Source: Lepidodermella squamata
Lineage: Eukaryota; Gastrotricha
Length of the DNA: 64,000 bases
Reading direction: 5' to 3'
Assembly: GCA_047495785.1 (NCBI GenBank)
Contig: JBLDXI010000016.1
Location: forward strand, 992,001-1,056,000
Part shown: one piece after another, positions 45,025 to 54,196 of the stretch
How positions within the stretch are numbered: the stretch's first letter is position 1
Layout: each line of letters starts with the position of its first letter
Translations under genes and position numbers: made by a program
The notes under the pieces: model-generated
Told to the model about the DNA's origin: nothing
Databases searched by the model: none
What the model saw: the letters and a program-made list of their open reading frames with translations, nothing else

Positions 45025-45113
45025 TAGAAGTGGGATTATCGAAGCCGCGCCAGTAGAAACGGCTGCGACCTAGCAGCTGAACGAAGCGCCTCAGACCGCT
45101 CGGCCATCCTGAC
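45025..45113 (-). pseudogene. tRNA-Leu (CAG)-like pseudogene
   Basis: The 5' half GTCAGGATGGCCGAGCGGTC is intact and leads to GGCGCTTCGTTCAG, the anticodon arm of a Leu-CAG tRNA. About seven extra bases follow the anticodon before GGTCGCAG. The T arm (GCGGCTTCGATAATCCCAC) and 3' acceptor (TTCTAT) are degenerate. The extra bases could be an intron relic, but the broken T arm makes a functional gene unlikely. Confidence 0.7.
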
Positions 45114-45295
45114 GGGATCTGAATAAAAATTCAGATTTATATTCAGCAGACGGCATTTTTCGGCGAGATATCGATTGAGCGCTTTTCGGCGCGTTCGTTT
45201 AAAGCGCAATTTCGATGGAACACCCAGTTTTATTTGAGCCAATGACACTTCCGAACGTTATCATTTTCGATTTCAGTAGACCATAATTTCAGACA

Positions 45296-45367
45296 AGCAG
45301 AGTGGCGCAGTGGAAGCGCGCTGGGCCCATAACCCAGAGGTCTGTAGATCGAAACTACGCTCTGCTA
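45296..45367 (+). tRNA. tRNA-iMet (CAU), cluster E
   Basis: 72 nt initiator with anticodon loop CCCATAA, followed after 116 bases by U1 copy E. Confidence 0.95.
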
Positions 45368-45433
45368 AATGTCGCAATATTTTTAATCAGAATTTCGATT
45401 TAAATAGGAATACCCAAATGGCTTCAGCATCCG

Positions 45434-45483
45434 CTTATGGTCCAACTGCTGTGCGGGGCCGATCGCGTGGACCTTTGGCCACT
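45434..45483 (+). promoter_or_regulatory. Conserved upstream block of U1, copy E
   Basis: CTTATGGTCCAACTG, GGGGCCGATCGCG and GGACCTTTGGCCACT immediately precede the RNA, as at the other four copies. Confidence 0.6.
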
Positions 45484-45642
45484 AAACTTACCTGGCACTG
45501 GGATGAACCGAGCTCAGCAAGTCGGTCGCCCCAGGGCGAGGCGGGCCATTGCACTGCGGTCCGCTGACCCCTGCGCTCTGCCTCATCGGTGGAGTCGGGT
45601 GCAAAATATTTCACTTGGGTATCGGCGTTCGCGCCACACCCG
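45484..45642 (+). ncRNA. U1 spliceosomal snRNA, copy E
   Basis: 159 nt starting AAACUUACCUGG; the 3' hairpin reads GGGUAUCGGCG-UUCG, the AUC variant shared with copy H. A PLC-like gene follows 588 bases downstream on the same strand. Confidence 0.93.
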
Positions 45643-45750
45643 TAAAATTTTAAGAAAAATATATGTCTCACTTTTACTTGGTTCTTATCAAAACTTCGAA
45701 AGTAATATACCGGATTTGTTCCAATTTTAGCCCAGGGTTGAGGGGCCAAG

Positions 45751-45844
45751 TCGGTTCGAAAGTATGAAAAATGAACGAGTAATTAACGATTAATTAACGA
45801 TTAATTAATTAAGGAATCGTTCACTTTTTATACTTTCGAACCGA
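45751..45844. repeat. Inverted repeat between U1 and the PLC-like gene
   Basis: The arm TCGGTTCGAAAGTATGAAAA continues ATGAACGA and is mirrored at the right with few changes. The loop is a run of ATTAACGATTA units. The left arm and the preceding GGGTTGAG recur (reversed) near 60912-60955 in module H. Confidence 0.65.
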
Positions 45845-46087
45845 ATTGACGTTAATTAGTTAGTTAATTAATTTTCGAGTTTACCAAAATTTGAAGGTTG
45901 AAATTTTTGTAGCCCGGGCTGCTATAGGAACAACTATGAGAATATTAACAGGCTAATTGCACTGATTCATTCCTATCATTTTTTCACTCGGAACTACCGT
46001 GTACCAGAAATGCTACTCACTTACGATGCCTTTGGAAATACGTAAGATTATGTAATACCCTAATACGTTTGTATTTTATCTTCATCT

Positions 46088-46229
46088 CCATGCTAGTCTA
46101 ATCTGGCTCAGTGGGGAATGAGTCACATAGTTTGGCACCTACTATATCAACCTGCATGTTTGTGGAAAAGTTCAAGCATCACGTTTTATTAGTTTCAGTC
46201 GACAAGGCGAAAGCATTTTTCAAGCACGA
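46088..46229 (+). promoter_or_regulatory. Conserved 5' block of a PLC-like gene
   Basis: The segment TCTAATCTGGCTCAG, GGGAATGAGTCACATAGTTT and GGCACCTACTA is preserved, reversed, at about 60580-60690 upstream of the paralogue in module H. It probably contains the shared promoter. AGTTTCAG at 46191-46198 could be a splice acceptor in the 5' UTR or a trans-splice site. Confidence 0.5.
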
Positions 46230-48210
46230 ATGCTACAACCACTAAGGAACGTCTTTTATTCTACTCTCATTATCAGTGCGATTTTTCCTCCAACGACTGA
46301 AGCAATCGAACTGCCTCTAGCATGTGTGACTAACACTACGCTCGACCAGTGGATGACCAACTTACCTGCCAGGCTACGCGATCTGCCTCTGACAAAACTG
46401 GCTATTCCTGGATCCTATGCAGCGTTTTCAAGTACCCTAAACCCCAGCCTCGGCCGAGATTATACCATCGACCGCGATTTGATGCCATTTCAGCTGTCTC
46501 GACGCATCAATGACGACTTGATGAACTGCAGGCTGGAGCAATGGGGCATATCTCAGGAACAAACCATTTTCGACCAGCTGTACCTTGGCATCCGGTATTT
46601 CGACCTTCCAATCGCAGCTCGCAACCCGGACTATTACATGGTTAATGACAACAAGATTTACTTTACCAGCTATATTCATCAGTCTATGCCGGAGATGTTT
46701 GGCGACATGAGAGATTTCTTGAATATGAACCCTGGCGAGGTTGTTATACTGAACTTCAATAATTTCGACAGCATGACTCAGCAGCAGCATGTCGCGTTTC
46801 TGAAGAAGCTCTACATCAACTTTGGATACGATATGTTCGCGAAGCCTAGCGATTACCCTGATGGACCGAGTTCCATGAGTTTGAGCAACATGACAGCTGC
46901 GGGCCATCAAATAATCATTTTTTACGACAAGGCAACTGGGCCGGCTAGTTCTATAGCTTGGCGGGGTGATGCAATTAGTGGAAGCGAGGCTTCCTACACG
47001 GAACAAACAGGGCTTGAAGTCAATTGGGCTGAGGTAATTAATTGATTAATTAATCCATATTTTTTAAATTTTTACTCCCATCGAAATAAAAAAATCTGAA
47101 AATTAAACCAGAGGTGGGATGGAAATATCTGATCTTTCTTGAAATTTTAGAAATGCTTCTATTTTAATGGAATCTAGCATTTGGGAATAAGGTATCATTC
47201 AAGAATCGCACGAATCGTTCGGACGCTCATTTGAATATATTTTAATGACCTCATGACTCTCAAAACGTAAAGAAGGAATGAGCGGCTTTAACTCTGGGTC
47301 TTACTTTTAGCGGAATCAAATTTTGGAATTTTCATTTGGCATAAAACCAATTTTAGAAACATTCTAAGATGTCATGATTGATCGGCATAATTGTAAATAA
47401 ATCATCTCAAAATTCAACGTGAAATTCTGTGTTGGACACATTTTTTCCTATTGAATTTACTCTCTGCCATAATTTCGTGGAAATATTCAAGAAGCGACCT
47501 TTGGCTTATCTAGAACTATAGGTTCGCAACATGCAACCAATTCCGCAACGGGCAAAAAATATTCTGCTTTTAATTAAAAAAATGCAATTACTTGTTGTCG
47601 CGAATTCGAAAAGATTTTAAATCTGAATCTCAGGTTAAAATTGGCTCGTAGTAGCGGGTCCTCAATAAGCATCCCGAATTGCATCCCAAATTTTAACCGA
47701 AACGCCATTTATAGGTTATTTCCGAAAATTTATCAGCCTCCAATTTTACAAATTGTTGTCTTTTTACTGAACTTACAGGCCGTTCGGTCGCGACCGGCTG
47801 ATGACACCAATTTGTTCGTCTTGCCTGGTGTAATGGTACCTTCAATTGGGCTGTTTGAGGATAAATTATTGATGCAACCTGGCAGCTATTTGGGGCAAAT
47901 GGGCGCGTGCACGACCAGCAAGTTTGTAAAATGGATCAAAGCGAATCGTCTAGCGGCAAGTAGTGGAAAAATCAACATATTTATGGCGGCGTTTGTTCAC
48001 TACTACAATTTTTTCGGCGAGATCATCGCGTTGAACTACGCGGACGAGGCGAAACCTGTCGCAGCCGCGGATCTAACGGCGAGTTATTGCATTCGGCAAC
48101 CGACGTTTTATGCGTGCAGTAATGAACTCGGTGATGGTGATATGTGCTCGAAATATGATACTGGGGAGTACTATACAAATTTTCCAAGATCAAGTCTCAT
48201 AAATGTTTAG
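46230..48210 (+). CDS. Secreted PI-PLC X-domain-like protein, catalytic residues replaced, 411 aa
   Basis: Exon 1 is 46230-47033 and exon 2 is 47779-48210, with a 745-base intron in phase 0 (NWAE then AVRSRP). The signal peptide (MLQPLRNVFYSTLIISAIF) precedes the X domain: LAIPGSYAAFS (Tyr63 and Ala64 where active enzymes have His-Asp), LGIRYFDLPIAA (Pro127 at the Arg place) and IHQSMPEMF (His150, possibly the retained second His). NPGEVVILNF and ATGPASSIAW follow. The C-terminal exon completes the barrel (NIFMAAFVHYYNFFGEIIALN) and ends with conserved cysteines. The TAG stop is followed within 8 bases by the foldback element 48218-49295, which thus supplies the 3' UTR, including AATAAA at 48448-48453. 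Part of module E (iMet, U1, PLC). Confidence 0.87.
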
Positions 48211-48217
48211 ACATTAA

Positions 48218-49295
48218 GGGAATACTCTATGGCAAACCATGGAGAAATATAATTTCCCCCCTCTCTGGAACCCCTCGATTCGTTTGGCTGCGCCAAACTC
48301 ACTCGGGGTTCCAGATCGGGGGGAAATTATATTTCTCCATGGTTTGCCATAGAGTAATCCTATTCCCACATGCGCACGACACCTGTAGGCTCACTAAAGG
48401 GGTGTAATAGGTACACAGGGGTGAATTCACAGTAACCATTTTGAGAAAATAAAACATCCAACTTAAAATTTCACGAAAATGATTCTTCGTTTGTAAAAGA
48501 AAATCATTTTTCATTCCGGCGAATTTTTTCTTGTTTGCAACTTGATTTTTGGTCAACCTTCATTCGTCGTCGAAATCGTCATGCTCTCCGGCTGGCCGAA
48601 GCATCAGTAGTCAAGATTCATGGAATTCAGAGCGCCGATATCAAGCCCCGATCATCAAGCCGAGATCATCAGTTGCCTTGGTTCGATGGATTCTGGAAAC
48701 GAACAAATCGTTGCCTCGAAGAATCCTCTCAAATCGATCGCCAGCCAGCCGGTTGCGCACAGAAATCAATGAATCTGCATCGCGTCGTTTGGGAGACTGG
48801 CAACGATAAAAGCCATCCGCTCGCTACATGGTATCCGATGGTATTCAGGTCGCGGCGGAAATAAATCGTGGATATGGGTCAATTTTGCCGGTCGAAGACT
48901 CGCCGAGAAAGCAGTCATTGTCGCCTCTAACGTTGCTATGGCTAGTCGCTGACGTTCTTTCGCTGCTCAAAACCGCGATTCCGGAGGGAAAACCGGATCT
49001 GCATCGCCTCAGCTGCCAGCAAGAAATTTCGACGACCTCGCTTTCCGCCTCATTTGGTCAAATTTTTATTTTTGGACGTGAAATTGCTTTTAAATAAAAT
49101 TGGGGTTTTCACTGTTCTAGTGACTTTCAAGTGACTTTTCTGGGGGTTTTGAGGCAAATTCTGAGCGAAATGCTGCCCAAATTTGTGGCAGTTTCAACCC
49201 AAAGAGAAATTATTGGTTGCCATAGAGAAACATTTCTAGCCATAGAGAAACATATGTTTCTCCATGGCAAAATTTAACCATGCGTATGTGGGAAT
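48218..49295 (+). mobile_element. Foldback-type non-autonomous element, copy 2 (1.08 kb)
   Basis: Second copy of the element at 43285. It is flanked by ACATT on both sides (48211-48215 and 49296-49300), a candidate 5-bp target duplication. Its 5' hairpin (48223-48356) has the same arms as copy 1, but the central segment is in the opposite orientation. Insertion is immediately after the stop codon of the PLC-like gene. Confidence 0.72.
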
Positions 49296-49898
49296 ACATT
49301 GAATTGTTCATTCAATTTCAAACGCGAAAAACATTATGATAATTTGCTTATAATAGGAAAAGCCCAAGAGCTTTAAAATAAAGTATCAAATAAGTTATAC
49401 GACGATGTCTATATCAATAGTTCACAAACTTTCGACTTTAAGTGATCGAGAGAGTAGCTTGTGAGGTCGAAACTTGGAAAATGCCCGGCCGCTGATTTCA
49501 CAATTGTGCGCAAATCAAATGTCCCTGACCGGCCCGAAATAAGCTGAAATATGTGCTGGAACTGACTTGAGCAGCTGAAATACGCTGAAAGAAGGCATAC
49601 TGAACTATGGTGGAGCTGATTTCTAGGCTGCGCAAATTCCAGGCGATTTCTGTCCGAGTGATGTTTCTTTTCAATCCATTGCGCGGAAGTTCGGTGCACG
49701 TGGCGACATCGACATATTACCGTGTTTCTCGAAAATGGTCCGAATGATGAGTTTAAAACCATCCATATGAAAATAATACATTGACCATTACAAGGGCGTC
49801 TTCGGCAGCGATAGCTCATGATAACTCGGAATTTTCGATTTAAATATCAAGATCAAGGTGGTTATCATTGATCGTGTTTTCCGTATCCGTTATATCAA
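49296..49898. other. Spacer before cluster F
   Basis: A 136-codon minus-strand frame (49819-49409) is present but has no recognisable domain, is Cys/His/Ser-rich at random and lacks paralogues here. I do not call it a gene. Confidence 0.35.
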
Positions 49899-49980
49899 GG
49901 TAGCGTGGCCGAGTGGTCTAAGGCGCTAGATTTAGGCTCTAGTCTCTTCGGAGGCGTGGGTTCGAACCCCACCGCTGCCA
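49899..49980 (+). tRNA. tRNA-Leu (UAG), cluster F
   Basis: 82 nt; start of a complete nine-tRNA module; anticodon loop TTTAGGC. Confidence 0.95.
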
Positions 49981-50141
49981 TCATTTTGCTATCAGCTACG
50001 GCGAAACCAAAACTCAAACTAATTTCAGCAGGCAGTGGACAAATATTTGAAGTCATTCGTGACTCGGGGTAATTAGTAATGAGGTTTCTTTATGTTATAG
50101 CCAAGTATATTGAGCCAGCTGGTCAACTGGTATTTCAGCAA

Positions 50142-50223
50142 GTCGCTATGCCCGAGTGGTTAAGGGGTCTGACTAGAAATCAGATGCGGTCTCCGCGCGT
50201 AGGTTCAAATCCTACTGGCGACG
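50142..50223 (+). tRNA. tRNA-Ser (AGA), cluster F
   Basis: 82 nt class II; anticodon loop CTAGAAA. Confidence 0.95.
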
Positions 50224-50297
50224 ACAGTTTTTGCAGATTGACTGGAAATTTGAAATCAGCAGCACCTCGCTTCCAGAACAGTCCCCACATTCATGAG

Positions 50298-50369
50298 GCG
50301 TCAGTGGTGTAACGGTCAGCATGGTTGCCTTCCAAGCAGCCGATCCGGGTTCGACTCCCGGCTGACGCA
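50298..50369 (+). tRNA. tRNA-Gly (UCC), cluster F
   Basis: 72 nt with intact T loop (GGTTCGACTCC), unlike the copy at 38617. Confidence 0.95.
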
Positions 50370-50461
50370 CACGTTTTTACAGCACACGCTTGAGAGTAGC
50401 GAACACATTGCTTGGAGAGGTTAAAGGTTAAAGCTGATCTTGCCCTTAACAGTGTTCGAAA

Positions 50462-50533
50462 GGTCCCATGGTGTAGCGGTTAGCACTCTGGACTCTGAAT
50501 CCAGCGACTCGAGTTCGATTCTCGATGGGACCT
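50462..50533 (+). tRNA. tRNA-Gln (CUG), cluster F
   Basis: 72 nt; full acceptor GGTCCCA/TGGGACC and D arm. It is the best-paired Gln copy in the window. Confidence 0.95.
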
Positions 50534-50616
50534 TGGCTACGTTTTTTGGGCAAGAGAACAAACACTCATGTGCGACAAGTCCCAACCAGTGTTAATCTAG
50601 TAGGCAGGTCGGCCTA

Positions 50617-50688
50617 GGGGGCATAGCTCAGTGGTAGAGCGTCTCATTCGCATTGTGAAGGTCTCGGGTTCAATCCCCGATGCCTCCA
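50617..50688 (+). tRNA. tRNA-Ala (CGC), cluster F
   Basis: 72 nt, anticodon loop TTCGCAT, same mismatched anticodon stem as the other copies. Confidence 0.92.
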
Positions 50689-50745
50689 GTTGGCCACTTT
50701 TTCACATTATTAATGGGAAATTAAAAGCAAAAAGTCGTAAAATGG

Positions 50746-50829
50746 TGTCAGAAGTGGGGTTCGAACCCACGCCCTCTTTCGAGGACCAGATCTTGAGTCT
50801 GGCGCCTTAGACCGCTCGGCCATCCTGAC
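50746..50829 (-). tRNA. tRNA-Leu (CAA), cluster F
   Basis: 84 nt, opposite strand within the module, anticodon loop CTCAAGA. Confidence 0.95.
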
Positions 50830-50938
50830 TGCTTGACCAACCTCTCGATTATTTGCAAATCAACACACTGTTTCTAGCTTCGAGCAATCACAATCAGAGC
50901 GAGCTTGAAACCTTCCATTGGCTGCAGCTGATAAGAGA

Positions 50939-51011
50939 GGCGCTGTGGCGAAATGGCTATCGCGTCGGACTTCGGATCCGAAGATTGTGGGTTCGAGTCC
51001 CATCAGCGTCA
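50939..51011 (+). tRNA. tRNA-Arg (UCG), cluster F
   Basis: 73 nt, anticodon loop CTTCGGA. Confidence 0.94.
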
Positions 51012-51142
51012 TTTGCTCCTTTTGTACTATTTTTGTTTTTGTTTGTACTATTTTCAGTAGCATGCTTCAAAAGCCAACGTATTTTTATTTCTTATTTTGC
51101 TGATTTCGTACATTGACCAACAATTTGCCTCTCATATCACGG

Positions 51143-51215
51143 GCCTTCCTAGCTCAGTCGGTAGAGCATGTGACTTTTAATCACAGGGTCGGGGGTTCGA
51201 GTCCCCCGGAGGGCG
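51143..51215 (+). tRNA. tRNA-Lys (UUU), cluster F
   Basis: 73 nt, anticodon loop CTTTTAA. Confidence 0.95.
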
Positions 51216-51279
51216 CAATAATTTTTACCCAAAGTAACTTGTAACTTGCTAATGCTGCTAAGATGACGAAGATCTTGAA

Positions 51280-51352
51280 GGGGGATTAGCTCAAATGGTA
51301 GAGCGCTCGCTTAGCATGCGAGAGGTAACGGGATCGACGCCCGTATCCTCCA
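51280..51352 (+). tRNA. tRNA-Ala (AGC), cluster F
   Basis: 73 nt, anticodon loop TTAGCAT; last gene of the nine-gene module. Confidence 0.94.
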
Positions 51353-51506
51353 CAACTTTTTCGGCTAGCGAGTAAGATAAGATAAGATAAGCAAAACAAA
51401 TGATGAGAGGACTTGACACTCAAATATTTGAGCATTTGGATGTCTTCCGTCCCTTTTTATAACGCCATCATCAAACAGGATGAACATTTAGAAGGTTAAA
51501 AAAAAG

Positions 51507-51578
51507 TTCCCTGACCGGGAATCGAACCCGGGCCGCCGCGGTGAAAGCGCGGAATCCTAACCACTAGACCATCAGGGA
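51507..51578 (-). tRNA. tRNA-Glu (UUC), cluster F
   Basis: 72 nt; anticodon loop TTTCACC inside CCGCGC/GCGG; acceptor TCCCTGA/TCAGGGA; A73. Lies outside the repeated module. Confidence 0.93.
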
Positions 51579-51672
51579 GGTGCTGACTACAATACTGCTG
51601 GACCTCAATTTCAGCTGTGATTCCGCGCTTCAGCGCAAAGTAGTCGAAAATGATATAGCTAAAACAAATTGC

Positions 51673-51744
51673 GGGCCCGTTCGGGTATTGAACCCGAGAC
51701 CTCTCGCACCCGAAGCGAGAATCATACCCCTAGACCAACGGGCC
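51673..51744 (-). tRNA. tRNA-Pro (CGG), cluster F
   Basis: 72 nt; anticodon loop TTCGGGT; body nearly the same as tRNA-Pro (UGG) at 42522. Confidence 0.94.
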
Positions 51745-52490
51745 GGTGCTAAGCTGCGGTCACGCGAGGGCTCTATCTAAGACTTAGATTATTCGAAGTT
51801 GGGATTTATTGATGATCGAAGCTATGTACAACGAAGCTACAACGTTTCATCTGTATCTTCAAAATCAGCTTTTATTCACCATGGAACTTTAGTTTCGCGA
51901 AAGCTGAAGTATTCAATAAGGTAAATTTATTCTAATAATGATTGACGAGTTTGCGATTGGCCTAAACCAAGATTCCTAAGTTGATAGAACTTCGGAAAAT
52001 GATGTTCAACCCCTGTAGTCTCAGCTTTACAGAGAGAATTAGCTGAACTCTCCGATTTCGGGTCCAATGCACACCTGACTTCGCGAACCTTTTTCTGCCT
52101 TCGATCAACTGGAAAAAAATAAACCCAGATATAATTTAAAAGAATTATATAATAAGACGACTCAATCCACGAGAAATATTCGAAATAGCCATATTTATTC
52201 AATTTAAAAAATCTCATTTGTGTTCAAAGTCGTTTAGAAGATCCGTTGCGATTGTCACCAGTTCCAGAATCGAAATAATCTTGAAGGTTCAATTTGAAAT
52301 TCTCTTTTGATTTGTACTGCTTGAATCCTTAGGTAGCCAATGTAGCCACCTTACAAATCTCGATCGTTGAAGGAGGCAACGCCAACTGCATTAAGGTTCA
52401 GGACATTAGATACCAAGCTTTTAGCTTGATGGGTAAAACTAAGCACCTGTTAACAAAAATCACGAGATTAAATACGATAAATCGACTGTT
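51745..52490. other. Spacer after cluster F
   Basis: A possible minus-strand exon (acceptor TTTTTTTCCAG near 52111, then TTGATCGAAGGCAG) is suggestive but cannot be linked with confidence to the frame at 52491-52739. Confidence 0.3.
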
Positions 52491-52739
52491 TTAACTAACA
52501 ATTTGGGAGATTTGTCCATAATTTATCGCCAATCCATCACCACATTTCTCCGTGAGCAAGGTGAAAAGTGACGTCACCGACTTGTAAAACAGAACGAACG
52601 AAATGGAAACGAACAAAAATCCCGACAGCAACAGCAAAAATTGAACACAAGCAGACACAAATCTGGCTATGAACATCTCTCGAAATCTCGCCTGGAAAAA
52701 AATATTTAAAACTGCTTCACCCGTAATCCTTTTCATCAC
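52491..52739 (-). CDS. Possible small membrane protein, 82 aa
   Basis: An ATG-initiated frame with a strongly hydrophobic middle (about residues 31-55, QFLLLLSGFLFVSISFVLFY) between charged ends. It may be part of a longer spliced gene: a GTTAGT donor overlaps its end and an acceptor lies near 52111. No family recognised. It sits just downstream of the SOCS-box gene on the same strand. Confidence 0.35.
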   Translation of the reverse strand: MMKRITGEAVLNIFFQARFREMFIARFVSACVQFLLLLSGFLFVSISFVLFYKSVTSLFTLLTEKCGDGLAINYGQISQIVS

Positions 52740-52891
52740 ACTTTCGCAAAATGTTGTGTGTATAGTGAAAAAAGTAGTTACGATTGTGTACTCAGCTGTT
52801 TATTCATGCATTCATAGATATAGCGTAGTTTAAAATTAAAAAAAAATTTAACAGTGTAATTTGATTCTGGAAGTACACACGCGAAAACTCG

Positions 52892-54196
52892 TCAGTTACT
52901 AACAGTGCTTTGCATCTTCGATAAATCGTCAAATTTCACGTAATCACTAACAGTTTTAGGCAAGCCCAGCAACTCGATGGCTCGATTCCGCTCGTTGAGG
53001 CCCTTCGGCAGCTGATTGAGCAAAACACGCCGCGACAGCCTTTGCAGCGATAACGGAACTTTCGAGTCGAATTCTACGCCAACTAGCCCGTACTCTTCTA
53101 GGATCCGCCTTAAAAACACAACCAACCGCGGCCTGTCGTCGATCGGCGTTCGGATTAGCACTAAATGATGCTGACTTGTCGCTCTGATTCGGGCGGGTAG
53201 GCGAAACCCGGCCTGGATAAGGAGTAGCAGGCCGTTCCTTAGAACCAGCTCGAACTCGTCGAATTTGCCAGATGATAGCAATTTTTTCAGCAGGGTGAAT
53301 AATGCAGCTTCTAACTGGTAACGCCTCGACAAACTCGCCAGAGCTTGGCTGGAAAACATTTCCAACAACCTGCGGTATAAATCGGGCGATTGATAGGCCA
53401 GCGATGAGATACTCGCGATTGAGACTGAATCTTCAATCGAATCCCGATCTGAAACTAAACCAGCTTTCACTTCTTCCTGCCGTCTATTCAGGAATAGCTT
53501 CATCATAACAACGTAATCGTCGATTGGGTGATTTGTCATCAGAGCTTGGCTGATTGATGACGCGGTGGCGACGATCGGCCTAGGGTGGGGCCGTCTACCA
53601 GGCGGGGGGTCGTTCAAAACCACGGTTAACGCGCCTTTTTTCAAGCAAATTTTAACGCATTCAGGATAGCCGTTGTAGACAGCTTCGTACAACAGCGCCT
53701 GTAGGTAGCAGCGCGGGATGATTGCTGAATTTTTTCGAATTAAAACCGAAAAATTGCGATGGTCACCGGAGGAAACCGAACACCACAATTGCATAGCTAG
53801 CCGGTGGTCGAAAACTTTTTTATGAAAAACTTTCGCAACATCTTTCAACCGAAATTTCGTTAGTTCGGCGAGAAATTTTTCGTGGAGTTCTTTCGATTGC
53901 GATCGGCTGATTTCTCGCAGGCCGATATCACGATCTTGCCGCTGCGAATTCGAGCAGTAGCCGGTTAAACACCGCGGGTAGAACATGATAAATTGCGCCT
54001 GGTCCGGGTCGAATTGTGACGTTAGCCTACTGAACAGGTACCAGTGCGATTGAAGGGTGGAACTCGTTGTTGTATCAGGGGGAAGTTTTAGCCTAACTTT
54101 GCACCATGTCGCGTTCGCTAGCGCCAGGTAGTCGTCGTGGAAGTTGTCGGTGTTAAGCGGGCAATTTGGCGGGCAGATAAGGCGGCCTCGTTGCAT
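52892..54196 (-). CDS. Ankyrin-like protein with C-terminal SOCS box, 434 aa
   Basis: Single exon. The middle contains an ankyrin-type helix pair (about residues 165-195: LYEAVYNGYPECVKICLKKGA). The rest is predicted helical and may be diverged ankyrin repeats. The C-terminal 45 residues fit a SOCS box: a BC-box-like SLQRLSRRVLL, then a Cul-box-like LGLPKTVSDYVKFDD (compare LPLPKPLKDYL in ASB proteins). Such proteins act as substrate receptors for Elongin BC-Cullin 5 ubiquitin ligases. The usual Cys of the BC box is Ser here. The substrate is unknown. A minus-strand AATAAA lies at 52804-52799, 88 bases after the stop. Confidence 0.7.
   Translation of the reverse strand: MQRGRLICPPNCPLNTDNFHDDYLALANATWCKVRLKLPPDTTTSSTLQSHWYLFSRLTSQFDPDQAQFIMFYPRCLTGYCSNSQRQDRDIGLREISRSQSKELHEKFLAELTKFRLKDVAKVFHKKVFDHRLAMQLWCSVSSGDHRNFSVLIRKNSAIIPRCYLQALLYEAVYNGYPECVKICLKKGALTVVLNDPPPGRRPHPRPIVATASSISQALMTNHPIDDYVVMMKLFLNRRQEEVKAGLVSDRDSIEDSVSIASISSLAYQSPDLYRRLLEMFSSQALASLSRRYQLEAALFTLLKKLLSSGKFDEFELVLRNGLLLLIQAGFRLPARIRATSQHHLVLIRTPIDDRPRLVVFLRRILEEYGLVGVEFDSKVPLSLQRLSRRVLLNQLPKGLNERNRAIELLGLPKTVSDYVKFDDLSKMQSTVSN

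Noticed and set aside
49409-49819. 136-codon minus-strand frame
   Set aside because: Random-looking composition, no domain, no splice context.
22121-51744. CRISPR-like or bacterial operon interpretation of the regularly spaced repeats
   Set aside because: The repeated units are complete tRNA genes with cloverleaf pairing; spacers are long and similar, and the genes have spliceosomal introns.
53302-53508. Plus-strand frame inside the SOCS-box gene
   Set aside because: Shadow of the minus-strand coding sequence.
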